Source of the DNA: Leptospira koniambonensis
GTDB lineage: Bacteria; Spirochaetota; Leptospiria; Leptospirales; Leptospiraceae
DNA length: 64,000 nucleotides
NCBI RefSeq assembly: GCF_004769555.1
Contig: NZ_RQFY01000006.1
Span: forward strand, 124,001-188,000
Reading direction: 5' to 3'
Made by a program: the position numbers and the translations under genes
Notes under the pieces: generated by a model
Database searches by the model: none
What the model was told of the DNA's origin: nothing
The model's input: only the letters and a program-made list of their open reading frames with translations
Shown: in pieces, positions 27,876-37,121 of the stretch
How positions within the stretch are numbered: the stretch's first letter is position 1
How the letters are laid out: every line of letters begins with the position of its first letter

Positions 27876-29219
27876 TTAGGCTCCAACTGCAACTACAGTT
27901 ACAGGTTTTTCTTTTCCTTTTACTTGGACTGGAGGAAGAGTTTCTCCTCTGAAGTTAGCACCTGCAAGTTTCCAAGTTTCTTCGGAGACTAGTAACTCTT
28001 TTCCGAAGTTTTTGGTAAGAGATTCAATTCTAGAGGCAGTGTTAACCGCATCTCCTATCACTGTGAATTCTGCTCTTCTGCTTGTTTCAATATTTCCAGA
28101 GAAAACTTCTCCAGTATGGATGCCTATTCCGATCCTTACCGGTTCTAATCCTTTGGCTCCTCTGGCATTATTAAATTCTCCTAATTTTTCTAACATCCTT
28201 TGTCCGCATTGTAATGCACGAATTGCATCTGATGCAGGATCAGCGGAAGGATAAGGAGTTCCAAATGTAGCCATTACAGCGTCGCCTATATATTTGTCTA
28301 AAGTCCCACCAAATTCAAAAACACAATCAGTTAATGTTTCTCTAATAGAGGAAAGGAATCTGCTCAATTCTAATGGATCCATATTTTCTGATAGTGCAGT
28401 GAAATTTCTGATATCAGTGAATAATATTGTGGCAGTTTGTCTTCTGCCCTCCAATACATCTGGGTTGGTCATCATTTCTTCTACCATTCCGGGGGAGAAG
28501 TAACGAGAAAGTAAGGATCTTTGTGCTTCTCCTTCTCCAATCCGTCTGATCATGATCAAAGTTCTTAAGATCCCAAAAGCAAAGAAGAAAGCCAAGATCA
28601 GATAAACCATAGGTCTTCCGAATAATGCGTCAGTGACCAAAACATTCGGTCCCATCACATAATCTCCCCAATCTTTTGCGAATACCATCTTATCGTATAT
28701 CAGAGCATAGGAGAAGATCCCGAAATAAACTAGATAGAATAAGATAACGCTTAAAACCACGTATCTTAATCTGAATTGGATCAATGAGAACGCAAGAGGG
28801 AAGAATAGAAAATTCATGATCGGATTTTTGATCGCGAATCCAAGATCGAATGAATTTTGGTGAAGAGTATAGTATAATAATAAAGAACTGATCACGAAAA
28901 AATCAGAGACGAGTGCTAAATAAGAAAATCCTTTAATAGCCCAATGAGTGCAGGTCCTGATTACGTAAGAATGTCCAATCGTAACTGCAGTGAAAATTGT
29001 AAATGCGATCCCGTTAACCAGAGCATCTCCATTTTTCCAGTTTAAGGCCAACTGAGCTGCAAAAAATATTAGAAGCAGATATCGGAAGGCGTTGGATACA
29101 TAGGCGCCTATGATTTCTTCGTTTTCTAAAACCTTACGGACCGAATCGTCCATTTTACTTCGATCTGTTATTTCCAGAATATTACAAAGAAACTTAGGTA
29201 GATAATCTTTGATAGGCAT
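27876..29219 (-). CDS. Membrane adenylate/guanylate cyclase (class III)
   Basis: Makes cAMP or cGMP. The 447 residues have about six N-terminal membrane helices (50-230), a short linker RYFSPGMVEEMM, then a class III cyclase domain at about 255-440. The two metal-binding Asp are in ILFTDIRNF and KYIGDAVMA, and the VIGDAVNTASRIESL segment is intact, so it should be active. The choice between ATP and GTP cannot be made safely by eye. No HAMP or PAS domain is seen, so the membrane part probably senses. It converges with the Amt-chemoreceptor gene. Confidence 0.88.
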   Translation of the reverse strand: MPIKDYLPKFLCNILEITDRSKMDDSVRKVLENEEIIGAYVSNAFRYLLLIFFAAQLALNWKNGDALVNGIAFTIFTAVTIGHSYVIRTCTHWAIKGFSYLALVSDFFVISSLLLYYTLHQNSFDLGFAIKNPIMNFLFFPLAFSLIQFRLRYVVLSVILFYLVYFGIFSYALIYDKMVFAKDWGDYVMGPNVLVTDALFGRPMVYLILAFFFAFGILRTLIMIRRIGEGEAQRSLLSRYFSPGMVEEMMTNPDVLEGRRQTATILFTDIRNFTALSENMDPLELSRFLSSIRETLTDCVFEFGGTLDKYIGDAVMATFGTPYPSADPASDAIRALQCGQRMLEKLGEFNNARGAKGLEPVRIGIGIHTGEVFSGNIETSRRAEFTVIGDAVNTASRIESLTKNFGKELLVSEETWKLAGANFRGETLPPVQVKGKEKPVTVVAVGA

Positions 29220-29385
29220 AGCTCCCTAAAATACTCCTTTCAATTTTTGATTCAATCGTTTCTTATTGTTTTCGACTGAATCGAATAACAAAAGGAATGT
29301 TATAATTCCGAAATAAATATCAGAATCAGTGGAACTTTTACATAAAACCAAGATCGATCAAACCTTGGATAAGCAGGATGGAAGA

Positions 29386-30075
29386 ATGAACCATAGAGTT
29401 GCAATCATTGCGGGTGGAACTGGGCTCGTCGGCGGAGAACTTGTTCAAGAATTATTGATAGATCCATCCTGGGATAAGGTATATCTTCTGGTCCGAAAAC
29501 CTCTGGAATGGACTCATTCCAAATTGGAATTGATCCTTACTGATTGGGAAAAACTAACTGAGTTTCCTCAAGGTGTTACAGATGCATTTTGCACTTTGGG
29601 CACTACAATTGGCAAAGCAGGCTCTAAGGAAAATTTTAAAAAGGTCGACTTAGAGTATCCGATACGATTTGCAAAAGCAGCAAAGGAGAAGGGTGTAAAA
29701 TCTTTCTTTATAGTGACGGCACTGGGAGCAGATCCAAATTCTATCGTATTCTATAATCAGGTAAAAGGAGAAGTAGAAACCGAAATTTCAAAACTTGGTT
29801 TTGAAACTTTTGGAATTTTCAGACCTTCTCTTTTGGAGGGGGATAGAAAAGAATTCAGGTTAGGGGAGAAGATCGGGTCTAAACTTGCTTTCTTGATCAA
29901 TCCTTTACTTTTAGGTCCTTTCAAAAAATACAGATCTATTCATGTTAAGACTGTTGCTAAGTCTATGTTGAATTTAGCTTGGTCTGGCAAAAAAGGAAAT
30001 CATATCATCGAATCGGATAAAATTGCAGCATTAGGATCTTCTTCCGCAAGAGGAAATCTAGAAAATTTAATATAG
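29386..30075 (+). CDS. NAD(P)-binding oxidoreductase-like protein (TIP30/HIM1-like)
   Basis: About 229 residues from the ATG at 29386, which has AGGATGG just upstream; an in-frame GTG at 29329 lacks a ribosome site. The N-terminus reads VAIIAGGTGLVGGELVQELL, a dinucleotide-binding loop of the atypical SDR type. DAFCTLGTTIGKAGSKE and SFFIVTALGADPNS, then FYNQVKGEVE, match TIP30-like proteins. Such proteins bind NADPH, but their substrates are mostly unknown. It stands between the cyclase and the convergent SpoIIE gene. Confidence 0.75.
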   Translation: MNHRVAIIAGGTGLVGGELVQELLIDPSWDKVYLLVRKPLEWTHSKLELILTDWEKLTEFPQGVTDAFCTLGTTIGKAGSKENFKKVDLEYPIRFAKAAKEKGVKSFFIVTALGADPNSIVFYNQVKGEVETEISKLGFETFGIFRPSLLEGDRKEFRLGEKIGSKLAFLINPLLLGPFKKYRSIHVKTVAKSMLNLAWSGKKGNHIIESDKIAALGSSSARGNLENLI

Positions 30076-30082
30076 TTTGTAA

Positions 30083-32371
30083 TTAGGAACTTCCGTTTAA
30101 TCTTTTTAAGATCTCAGAAGCGTTTTCATTTTGCGGATCTAATTCGAGGCTTAGTTTTGCAAAGTTAGATGCTTTTTCGGATCTTCCTAATTTTAGATTT
30201 AAATCGGCAATATGAGCTAGATTTGCTGGGATCCCTGGATTACGAAGCTGGATCCTTTCTGCGAGTTCTAAGGATCGATTATAATTTCCGATCTTTTTGA
30301 AACAGAAAGAAGCAGTATAGATCATATCTGTATCACCAGGATTTTCTTCTACATAAGTGTCCATAAGTGAACAAGCTTCTTGATCATTTCCATTTCGATA
30401 ATGAAGCCTGATCAAATCTCTCTTTAATATTTGGTTTTCAGGAGAAAGATTTAAGGCCGCTTCTATCGTAAGAATTGCTTCTGGGATATTTTTATTCTTT
30501 AAAAATTCTTTCGCTTTCTTACTTAGATTTTGGACTTCTTTTCCTGCCTTCGTTTTGTTCGAAGGTTTGCCAGGATCATATTCAATTCGTAAAAGAGAAA
30601 GATCGTCGGTGATCCTTCCTTTTGATTCCAAATTGGATAGAATTGTTTGAAGATCGCCTTCAGAAGATTCTACTAGTTTCAGAAACAAGGACTCATCCTC
30701 GTTCATAACTTTTTCTCCTGACTTTGTAGAGATCTCTAAATCATCTCTTCCGTCGGACCCGATCACTAAAATATCAGCAGGCTGGAGTCTGAAAATTTTT
30801 ACACTTAAACTTCCTTCCATGCCTGGAGTTCCTAATTTTCTGTATTGTAAACTTTCTTCTAAAAAGGAGGCTTTTCCGTCCCTATATAAAACGGACCAAG
30901 GATGTTCTGCATTAATATAGTATAATATACCTGCTTCTTCATCTAAAACACCCAATACCATGGAAACCAACATACTTCCATCAAATCCCTGGAATAATTT
31001 ATGCAATTCGGTAAATGCATTTTTGATCCATTTTTCCGCGTAAAGAGAGTAGGTGTTTTCGTTTGTAAGAGTTCTTTGTAGAATAGAGTGGAATGCTGCG
31101 CCAAGAACGAGAACACCTCCTGCTCCTTGGAGAGATTTTCCCATTGCGTCCGCGTTTAAGAATACAGTGTATTCTTTTCCTCTCAAAAGGATTTCTTGCG
31201 CGATACAGATGTCTCCGCCTATCTCGCTTTCTTTTCCCTTAAACACGAAATTCTTTTTTTGTCTAATTAGAAAATCAACTTTTGCTTTTCTTCCGGTGGT
31301 TCGATTGATACCGAGAGGTTTGATCAAAAGAGAAGTGAGAAAATAATCCCCATCCTGTTGTTTTTTGAGCTCTTCTACAGTGCGTAATGTTTCTCTGAGC
31401 TCTGAAGTTTTTTCCTCTACCAAAGATTGTAGATGTTCTCTGATCCTTCCTATCTCTCCTGTTGCTTTGGCGAAATCCCGTGCAAATCCTAAAAATTCTT
31501 TATCGTTCGAGACTAAGGGTAATTTTCCAGGGCCACCTGCGGCTAGATCATTTGCAGATTTTCCGATTTGTTCTAAGGTAGTTGAAATAGATTGAAAATA
31601 TAATATAATGAGTATTGTCGCAGCAAAAAATGTGAGTCCAATAAAGAATACGATCTCCAAATAAGAATTTGGTCTTAGTCCTACATAAACTGCTAATATA
31701 CTTAGAGAAAGTAATACTAAAGAAAGTAGAAATCCGAACTTTCCTTTCAAACCCAAAAAACCTGCTGGAAAATTAGAAGAATAGGATCTGCTTAATAGGA
31801 CTTTCTTTAGCATTACTCTTTTGGGACCGGTGATATAATCCGTGATGATATAACTAAAGCCGCAATAAACGAAAATAGCAGCCGACCATCCTAAAAAGAT
31901 ATACCAAAGTTCTTTTAGATCATAATTGAATACTAAATAGGATATTACATTAACTAGAAATACGAAACATCCGTAGCCGAATGCAGTTATCATATTATGA
32001 GTGGGTAATTTAATTAGATCGGATAATATATGATCTAATTCTTCCGAAGCGAGTCTTCTTAAAGAAGAACTATGATCTAAGGCCTTATTAATTCTTTTTA
32101 TATGAGTTTCAAATCCAGGAAAACCTACCTGAGCTAATAATCCATATTGGATCCCATGCAGGATAGTGACTAAAATTGTTGCTAAGAAAAATGACAGAAT
32201 GATCGGATAATGTGTCTGTACAGAAAACATCGGGATAGTTGCCTGACCGAAAAAATAGGCGTAAACTGCTCCGAACCATCCACCGGTTAAAGAAAAAGCT
32301 ACGATAGAAAATGTGTAAGAAACTTTTCTATGAATAGTTTCGAAAAGGTGATAAAAATTCCTTTGTATCAT
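30083..32371 (-). CDS. Membrane SpoIIE-type phosphatase with TPR tail
   Basis: The 762 residues run: about six membrane helices (1-265), a HAMP-like segment (270-310), a coiled coil (LQSLVEEKTSELRETLRTV), a SpoIIE/PP2C serine phosphatase domain (about 370-600) and TPR-like repeats (620-760). Metal-site motifs are visible: EIGGDICIA, NADAMGKSLQGA, GSDGRDDLEI and RITDDLSLLRI. Such enzymes dephosphorylate STAS-domain antagonists in partner-switching pathways. No STAS or RsbW gene is adjacent, though both types occur elsewhere in the window. It faces the SDR gene divergently across a 281-base gap. Confidence 0.85.
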   Translation of the reverse strand: MIQRNFYHLFETIHRKVSYTFSIVAFSLTGGWFGAVYAYFFGQATIPMFSVQTHYPIILSFFLATILVTILHGIQYGLLAQVGFPGFETHIKRINKALDHSSSLRRLASEELDHILSDLIKLPTHNMITAFGYGCFVFLVNVISYLVFNYDLKELWYIFLGWSAAIFVYCGFSYIITDYITGPKRVMLKKVLLSRSYSSNFPAGFLGLKGKFGFLLSLVLLSLSILAVYVGLRPNSYLEIVFFIGLTFFAATILIILYFQSISTTLEQIGKSANDLAAGGPGKLPLVSNDKEFLGFARDFAKATGEIGRIREHLQSLVEEKTSELRETLRTVEELKKQQDGDYFLTSLLIKPLGINRTTGRKAKVDFLIRQKKNFVFKGKESEIGGDICIAQEILLRGKEYTVFLNADAMGKSLQGAGGVLVLGAAFHSILQRTLTNENTYSLYAEKWIKNAFTELHKLFQGFDGSMLVSMVLGVLDEEAGILYYINAEHPWSVLYRDGKASFLEESLQYRKLGTPGMEGSLSVKIFRLQPADILVIGSDGRDDLEISTKSGEKVMNEDESLFLKLVESSEGDLQTILSNLESKGRITDDLSLLRIEYDPGKPSNKTKAGKEVQNLSKKAKEFLKNKNIPEAILTIEAALNLSPENQILKRDLIRLHYRNGNDQEACSLMDTYVEENPGDTDMIYTASFCFKKIGNYNRSLELAERIQLRNPGIPANLAHIADLNLKLGRSEKASNFAKLSLELDPQNENASEILKRLNGSS

Positions 32372-32557
32372 TTAAAGTATCCTGGAACACATCCAGATTG
32401 AATAAATAACATCTTAGAATAAGACGTTACGATTGTTTAAAAGATATATTGAAAGGAAAGAGATTTTTAGAACCTTCCAGGAAAGTGTGAATAAATAATT
32501 TACTATCTCTTTAGGATTTATTTAGATTATGACCTTTAAGTGATCTGTTTTATTTCG

Positions 32558-32571
32558 TGAACATATGTTTA
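32558..32571 (+). promoter_or_regulatory. Candidate operator TGAAC-N4-GTTTA before the SDR gene
   Basis: TGAAC-ATAT-GTTTA, embedded in the palindrome AACATATGTT, 82 bases upstream of the SDR start. The same TGAAC-N4-GTTCA half-sites precede the acyl-CoA dehydrogenase gene at 35181. The remaining 281-base gap shows no other clear signal. Confidence 0.4.
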
Positions 32572-32652
32572 CTTTGATATAGGAAAAAGTAATTTTGCTT
32601 TCCAAATCGTACGATTAAATTAATTTCTCCAAGATCTAAATAGGAAGGGAAG

Positions 32653-33414
32653 ATGGATATCAAAGGAAAACGTATCGTGATCACCGGGGCAGCTTCCGGA
32701 ATAGGGAAGGAAACTCTCCTCAAACTTCTCAAATTCGAAGGTGTTAAAATTTTAGCGGTGGATCTGGATCCTTCTCGCCTTGAAGTTTCTGACGATAGAG
32801 TGAAAAAATTTAAATGTGATGTTTCCTCTTCCGAGAACGTAGACAAAATTTTTAAGGAAGCCGAAAAGGTTTTGGGTGGTATTGATATCTTTTATGCAAA
32901 TGCAGGTTTTGCGTACTACGAAGAGATCAAAAAGCCAGATTGGAAACGTATCGAAAAAATTTTCCAAACAAATGTTTTCTCTGCTATCTATGGCTTACAA
33001 AAGGTCCAGGCAGAATATTCTAATCCTGTTTATTATATCATCACAGCTTCTGCTATGAGCTTTCTTTCGATTCCTGGTTATGCGTTGTATTCCGCGACCA
33101 AAGCAGCTGTACATTCTTTTGCAGAAGCTTTTCAGTTTGAATTGAAAAAACCTCATAAACTTATGATCGTTTATCCGATCGCTACTCGAACGAACTTTTT
33201 CGACTCGGCCGGTAAGAAGGTGCCGGTACCATTTCCTTCTCAGACACCTAAGCAGGTTGCCTCGGCAGTTGTATCTGGGATCCGCTGGAATAAAAAGAAA
33301 GTATTACCTTCTAAAATATTTTCTCTAATGATGTTCTTGGATAGATTTCTCATCTATCCACTGCGTATGTATCAGGTTATAGAAAATTGGAAACGTAAAA
33401 GAGCCCTAAACTAA
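32653..33414 (+). CDS. Short-chain dehydrogenase/reductase
   Basis: A 253-residue classical SDR. It has the cofactor loop TGAASGIG, an NAG motif ([11 protein letters not shown]), a catalytic Tyr-Lys in [14 protein letters not shown] and a Ser in ITASAMSF. The acidic residue after the second strand ([12 protein letters not shown]) suggests NAD rather than NADP. The ATG has AGGAAGGGAAG upstream. The 3' end overlaps the convergent acyl-CoA dehydrogenase gene by 9 bases, and both share an operator-like palindrome, so a role in lipid or acyl metabolism is a reasonable inference. Confidence 0.85.
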   Translation: MDIKGKRIVITGAASGIGKETLLKLLKFEGVKILAVDLDPSRLEVSDDRVKKFKCDVSSSENVDKIFKEAEKVLGGIDIFYANAGFAYYEEIKKPDWKRIEKIFQTNVFSAIYGLQKVQAEYSNPVYYIITASAMSFLSIPGYALYSATKAAVHSFAEAFQFELKKPHKLMIVYPIATRTNFFDSAGKKVPVPFPSQTPKQVASAVVSGIRWNKKKVLPSKIFSLMMFLDRFLIYPLRMYQVIENWKRKRALN

Positions 33415-33426
33415 GGCCGGGCTCTT
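33399..33426. terminator. Bidirectional terminator inside the gene overlap
   Basis: AAGAGCCC (33399-33406) pairs with GGGCTCTT (33419-33426). It spans the stop codons of both converging genes. On the minus strand it is followed by TTTTAC, on the plus strand by CTTATTTTC. Confidence 0.75.
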
Positions 33427-35160
33427 CTTATTTTCGATACGGATTTTATTATATTCTAATAAAGCCGAGCTATCCAGATTATAAGAATGAATCAGGGCGG
33501 CTCTTTCCTTTCTGGAGTTTTCATCTAGCTTTTTCAGACCTCTTTCTGAAATCACTCCGATGATAACTCTGGTTGCAGATTCTACTAACTCGAACGCTAC
33601 CTCGTCTTTGGATATTCCATTTTCTAAAGAAGCATAAATAGAATGAGATTCTTCTAATTTTTTGCGATTTTCTATAAGCTCTCTGGAAGGGGAGAAGCTG
33701 GACATTTCTTCATCCAAATATTGTCTTAAGATCCCTTTTGCTCCGAGTCCAGTGACAATCCCTCCGATCGCTGCTACAACCTGCAATTGTGTGGTTCCTT
33801 CGTAGATATTTGTGATCCTAACATCTCTATAGATCCTGGAAATATCGTAATCATAGGTATATCCTGCTCCTCCATGGATTTGGAGTGCGTCAAATGCGAT
33901 CTTATTTGCCTGTTCCGTAATATAATATTTAGATAATGGAGTGAATAGATTGGCGAGTTTTTCCCATTTTTTAATACTTTCGTCCTTTTTGATCTCTCTT
34001 TCATCTACACCGGACTCTTTCATTTTTTCTGATTTCCAGTGATATAGATCTATAGATCTGGAAGCTTCTTGCAGAATGGATCGCATCGCTAAGATCTCTC
34101 TGTCCATTAGATCCAACATCTTTTTCACTGCTGGGATATTTCTGATCTTCTTGCCGAATTGTTCTCTTTCATCTGCATATTTTTTAGCTTCGTAATAAGC
34201 TGCAGCTCCGATCCCCATCGCCTGTCCTGCGATAGAAAGTCTTGCCCCGTTCATCATTGCCATTGAATATTTGACTAGTCCGTAACCTTCTTCTCCGATT
34301 AATATACCCGGAGAGTTTTCATAAACTACCTCGCAAGTAGGAGAACAATGTAGTCCCATTTTTTTCTCTATTCCAGCGATCTCTACGTCTTCACTTTTTA
34401 CTATGAAAAAGGAGAGTCCTCTTGCTCCACTCGTTGGACTTCCTGTTCTAGCTAATGTAAGAATGATAGAAGGTTTATCATCGAATCCACAACCATGGGT
34501 GATAAATCTTTTTGCGCCTGTAATTCTCCAGACTCCGTCTTCTCCTTTGATTGCTTTTGTTTGTAAGTTGGGGAGATCGGATCCATAATTTGGTTCTGTG
34601 AGTGCCATTGCACCACATAGTTCTCCTGCCGCCATTTTAGGGACGTAAGCTTCTACCATTTCTTCTGAACCGAATCTTTCTATTGTCTCTGCAAGATTCA
34701 TACATCCGAGAGCAATTGCGACTGATCCATCTGCTCTCGAGAATATTTCCATAAGCATTGCTTGCACAGTGCAAGGTAGTCCTAATCCACCATGTTTACG
34801 GCCAATAGAGTAGGGAAGAATTCCTGCCTCTTTGACCTGATTGACAGCGTTTATCATTTCTTTAGGAAAGCGAACTTTACCTTTTTCGTATATTAAACCT
34901 TCTGCATCCATTTTTTGGACGAAGGGAGCTATTTCTTTTCCAGCGAGTTCTCCGGCGGATTCCAATACGGATCTGTAGAATTCGATAGCTTCTTCTTTAC
35001 TTCCTGGGGCTAATGCGAATTCTTCTTTTCCGGTTTTTTCGTATTCTTTTTTGTCTGAAAACCCTTGTTCGAATGCTTCTACCACTTCTTCCCAGTCTAT
35101 TAAGGATTCAAAATATTGTTTTAAGTCTTCGTTCTCTAGGAAATAATTATTTTCGAGCAT
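33406..35160 (-). CDS. Acyl-CoA dehydrogenase, long form
   Basis: A 584-residue flavoprotein for the first step of fatty acid beta-oxidation. The core shows [14 protein letters not shown] (FAD binding), [54 protein letters not shown] and the catalytic Glu region IYEGTTQLQ. It has an extra N-terminal segment of about 60 residues and an extended C-terminal part, like the larger ACAD branches. GGAGAA supports the ATG. A palindrome upstream (35181-35194) suggests control by a TetR-type repressor. The exact chain-length preference is not visible. Confidence 0.9.
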   Translation of the reverse strand: MLENNYFLENEDLKQYFESLIDWEEVVEAFEQGFSDKKEYEKTGKEEFALAPGSKEEAIEFYRSVLESAGELAGKEIAPFVQKMDAEGLIYEKGKVRFPKEMINAVNQVKEAGILPYSIGRKHGGLGLPCTVQAMLMEIFSRADGSVAIALGCMNLAETIERFGSEEMVEAYVPKMAAGELCGAMALTEPNYGSDLPNLQTKAIKGEDGVWRITGAKRFITHGCGFDDKPSIILTLARTGSPTSGARGLSFFIVKSEDVEIAGIEKKMGLHCSPTCEVVYENSPGILIGEEGYGLVKYSMAMMNGARLSIAGQAMGIGAAAYYEAKKYADEREQFGKKIRNIPAVKKMLDLMDREILAMRSILQEASRSIDLYHWKSEKMKESGVDEREIKKDESIKKWEKLANLFTPLSKYYITEQANKIAFDALQIHGGAGYTYDYDISRIYRDVRITNIYEGTTQLQVVAAIGGIVTGLGAKGILRQYLDEEMSSFSPSRELIENRKKLEESHSIYASLENGISKDEVAFELVESATRVIIGVISERGLKKLDENSRKERAALIHSYNLDSSALLEYNKIRIENKKSPALV

Positions 35161-35180
35161 GGATATTCTCCGAATATAAA

Positions 35181-35194
35181 TGAACTTTTGTTCA
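35181..35194 (-). promoter_or_regulatory. Candidate TetR-type operator TGAAC-TTTT-GTTCA
   Basis: A perfect inverted repeat 21 bases upstream of the acyl-CoA dehydrogenase start. On the minus strand a TATATT box follows it closely, so bound repressor would block the promoter. Its half-site matches that at 32558. Confidence 0.5.
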
Positions 35195-35297
35195 GTGTGA
35201 TTACGTTTCTTAAGGAAGCCTTAATTTATGATTTATATCTGGAAAGGGAAAAAAGAGTAGAATGGATACTTTTTTAAAGCTGAACACTATTAAGTTT

Positions 35298-35399
35298 TTC
35301 GCACAGAGCACACAGAGATCACCGAGAGGCTTGGAGCGGGGGTATGTGTTAATTTTAATGAATCAAAAAACTCCGTGTTCTCCGTGACCTCTGCGTGAA
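35298..35399. repeat. Dispersed inverted repeat, TTCGCACAGAG family
   Basis: The left arm begins TTCGCACAGAGCACACAGAG and continues ATCACCGAGAGG (35298-35329). The right arm is CTCCGTGTTCTCCGTGACC then TCTGCGTGAA (35371-35399). The 325-base gap between the acyl-CoA dehydrogenase gene and lipL32 holds only the operator, this element and the lipL32 terminator. Confidence 0.65.
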
Positions 35400-35423
35400 A
35401 AAAGAGGTAAGGGAAAAAGGTAT

Positions 35424-35455
35424 AAAAAAAGCCGCCGGTTTTACCCGACGGCTTT
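35424..35455 (-). terminator. Terminator of lipL32
   Basis: Minus strand: AAAGCCGTCGGG, a short loop, GGCGGCTTT, then TTTTATA. One mismatch interrupts the stem. It sits 30 bases after the lipL32 stop. Confidence 0.8.
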
Positions 35456-35485
35456 CGGCTTTAAGCAAAGCAGGAAAAAGAAGTA

Positions 35486-36292
35486 TTACTTCTTATCTCC
35501 AGCAATTGCAGCTTTCAATTTTTCTTCTGCATCAGTAGCCAATTTTTGCAATTCAGCTGGGTTTGCGTGAAGAATAGGAGAAAGACCTGGAACACCTGGA
35601 GGGCCAAGAACTCCAACAGTAGCTACGAAAGAACCTTTCACTTCTCCCACTTTGTAAGTGGTGAAAGTTACTCTGTATAAACCGCGAACTAAAAGTTTTT
35701 TAGTGTCGATGTTTTTAAGTTCATCTAAGCTTTTTGGAATGTTTGGAATTTGGATACGAAGTAAAGAGTTGTACTTATTGTGACGCTCTTCATTGTAAGT
35801 ATCGTCTCCATCATCATTGTCTCCAAGAGTTTGAAGTGCTTTTCCTTTAGCCGCTCCTTCAATTTGGTTTGGCATAATAGCTGCTAAGCGCTCTATGCGA
35901 ATCCAAGTATCGAACCAGTTTGGCATGCTTTTTTCTTCAGCAGTTGCAGCTTTGAAAGCCTCACTCTGGAAGTCGTCGCTAGATGGCTCACCAATTTCTC
36001 CGGTAGGGGAAATTAGACGAACACCTAATTCAACGATTGCTGCTGGAACCCAAATATAAAGGAAATATGATTTCTTTCCGTTTACTACTGCGTCAGCGGC
36101 TTGTCCTGGTTTGATGTATCCCCAATAGTTCACAGTTTCAGAATAAGGTGCGAAAAGCTTCTTAACTCCTACTCCTGGAATGTCTTGTTCACCGACCGAG
36201 AAATTACTTTTTAAGCCGGGAAGTCCACCGATACATGCAGCAAAGCTGACCATTATAGCGGCGGAGATTATAAGGATCGAAGATTTTTTCAT
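35486..36292 (-). CDS. lipL32: Major outer-membrane lipoprotein LipL32 homologue
   Basis: A 268-residue lipoprotein. The signal peptide [20 protein letters not shown] ends in a spirochaetal lipobox with Cys20 as the lipid site. The mature part follows LipL32 throughout: [54 protein letters not shown], the Asp-rich calcium loop [41 protein letters not shown] and GEVKGSFVA. LipL32 is the most abundant envelope protein of pathogenic Leptospira and binds calcium and matrix proteins. The copy is collinear but diverged, fitting a non-P1 species. The ATG is preceded by AAGGAGAT on the minus strand. No clear promoter is seen in the 235-base upstream gap. Confidence 0.93.
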   Translation of the reverse strand: MKKSSILIISAAIMVSFAACIGGLPGLKSNFSVGEQDIPGVGVKKLFAPYSETVNYWGYIKPGQAADAVVNGKKSYFLYIWVPAAIVELGVRLISPTGEIGEPSSDDFQSEAFKAATAEEKSMPNWFDTWIRIERLAAIMPNQIEGAAKGKALQTLGDNDDGDDTYNEERHNKYNSLLRIQIPNIPKSLDELKNIDTKKLLVRGLYRVTFTTYKVGEVKGSFVATVGVLGPPGVPGLSPILHANPAELQKLATDAEEKLKAAIAGDKK

Positions 36293-36527
36293 TCGAGAGA
36301 TCTCCTTGGTATGGATTGCTCAAGATAGAGAAGAGATTCCTTTTTGTAAATCTAATTAATAAATTTTTGTTTCCTACCCCTCTTTTGCGGTGCAAAATTT
36401 TTACAAAGGGGTAATTTTACACCTCACCAGGATCATATAACAAGTTCCATTTGGTGAGTAAAAAAATTTCCAGGTCTCTTAACAGAAACGTTTTGAATGA
36501 GGGGATGATGGATAGGTTTGATTTAGT

Positions 36528-36926
36528 TTAGTTTTTGAAAAGCCAGGACCAAAACCATTCCCAAAGATCCAATAACCAGGCAAACAATCTACCAAGGATC
36601 CCAGTATGGGAATATCTTCTTAATAGCTTTTGAGCCCTTTCTTGTTCTTCCGGGGTAAACGGTAGCCGTACATTGTTTTCTTCGGCTTCGATCAAAACTC
36701 TTTCTTTTTTACTTCGTACATCTACGATTCGTACATCAACATATTCCCAGCCCAGAAGTTTCACACATTCCAGGCGTCTTTCGCCAGAGACTAATTTATT
36801 GTCCAAGTCGATAATGATCGGATGCAAAAGCCCTAAGTTTTGTATGGAAGATTTGAGACCATGTAAGTCGCCCAAATCTTTACGAATGCGGTTCTTTACC
36901 TTAATATCGGAGACCCGAATTTTCAT
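36528..36926 (-). CDS. ParB/Srx-like domain protein with Trp-rich C-terminal helix
   Basis: The 132 residues begin with a ParB N-terminal-like domain: IKVKNRIRKDLGDLHGLKSS, LHPIIIDLDNKLVSGERRLE with the GERR motif, and a conserved linker of KKERVLIEAEENN type. The ParB helix-turn-helix and dimer domains are absent. Instead the protein ends in a short hydrophobic, amphipathic helix with five Trp (LFAWLLDLWEWFWSWLF, about 112-130), which probably sits on the membrane. It is not a chromosome-partition ParB of normal length. It lies between metK (divergent) and lipL32. Confidence 0.7.
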   Translation of the reverse strand: MKIRVSDIKVKNRIRKDLGDLHGLKSSIQNLGLLHPIIIDLDNKLVSGERRLECVKLLGWEYVDVRIVDVRSKKERVLIEAEENNVRLPFTPEEQERAQKLLRRYSHTGILGRLFAWLLDLWEWFWSWLFKN

Positions 36927-37035
36927 CTAAGAAATGCTTTTTTCACCGTATAAATCCTACAAACCAAATTCAGAAGTTTTGACTAAATTTCCTAAAGAAC
37001 CCTTCTAGGATTGGAAAAGGTTGGGTCGGATTCAC

Positions 37036-37064
37036 TTGACAGTGACGACTTGCATAGGTTTATA
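37036..37064 (+). promoter_or_regulatory. Promoter of metK
   Basis: TTGACA (37036-37041), a 17-base spacer and TTTATA (37059-37064): a near-consensus sigma-70 promoter. Transcription would start near 37071, leaving a leader of about 50 bases with a small GGGGA/TCCCC hairpin. It also shows that an in-frame start at 37011 is not used. Confidence 0.75.
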
Positions 37065-37121
37065 GTTTTAGGCGGGGAAGATTCTCCCCTTCGAATTAAT
37101 TTTAACAGGAATTACAATCGA

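Noticed and set aside
37011..37121. In-frame upstream extension of metK
   Set aside because: The extension contains the metK promoter (TTGACA-17-TTTATA), and the family N-terminus begins at the ATG at 37122.
37065..37121. SAM riboswitch in the metK leader
   Set aside because: The leader is only about 50 bases with one small 5-pair hairpin, too short for a known SAM riboswitch class.
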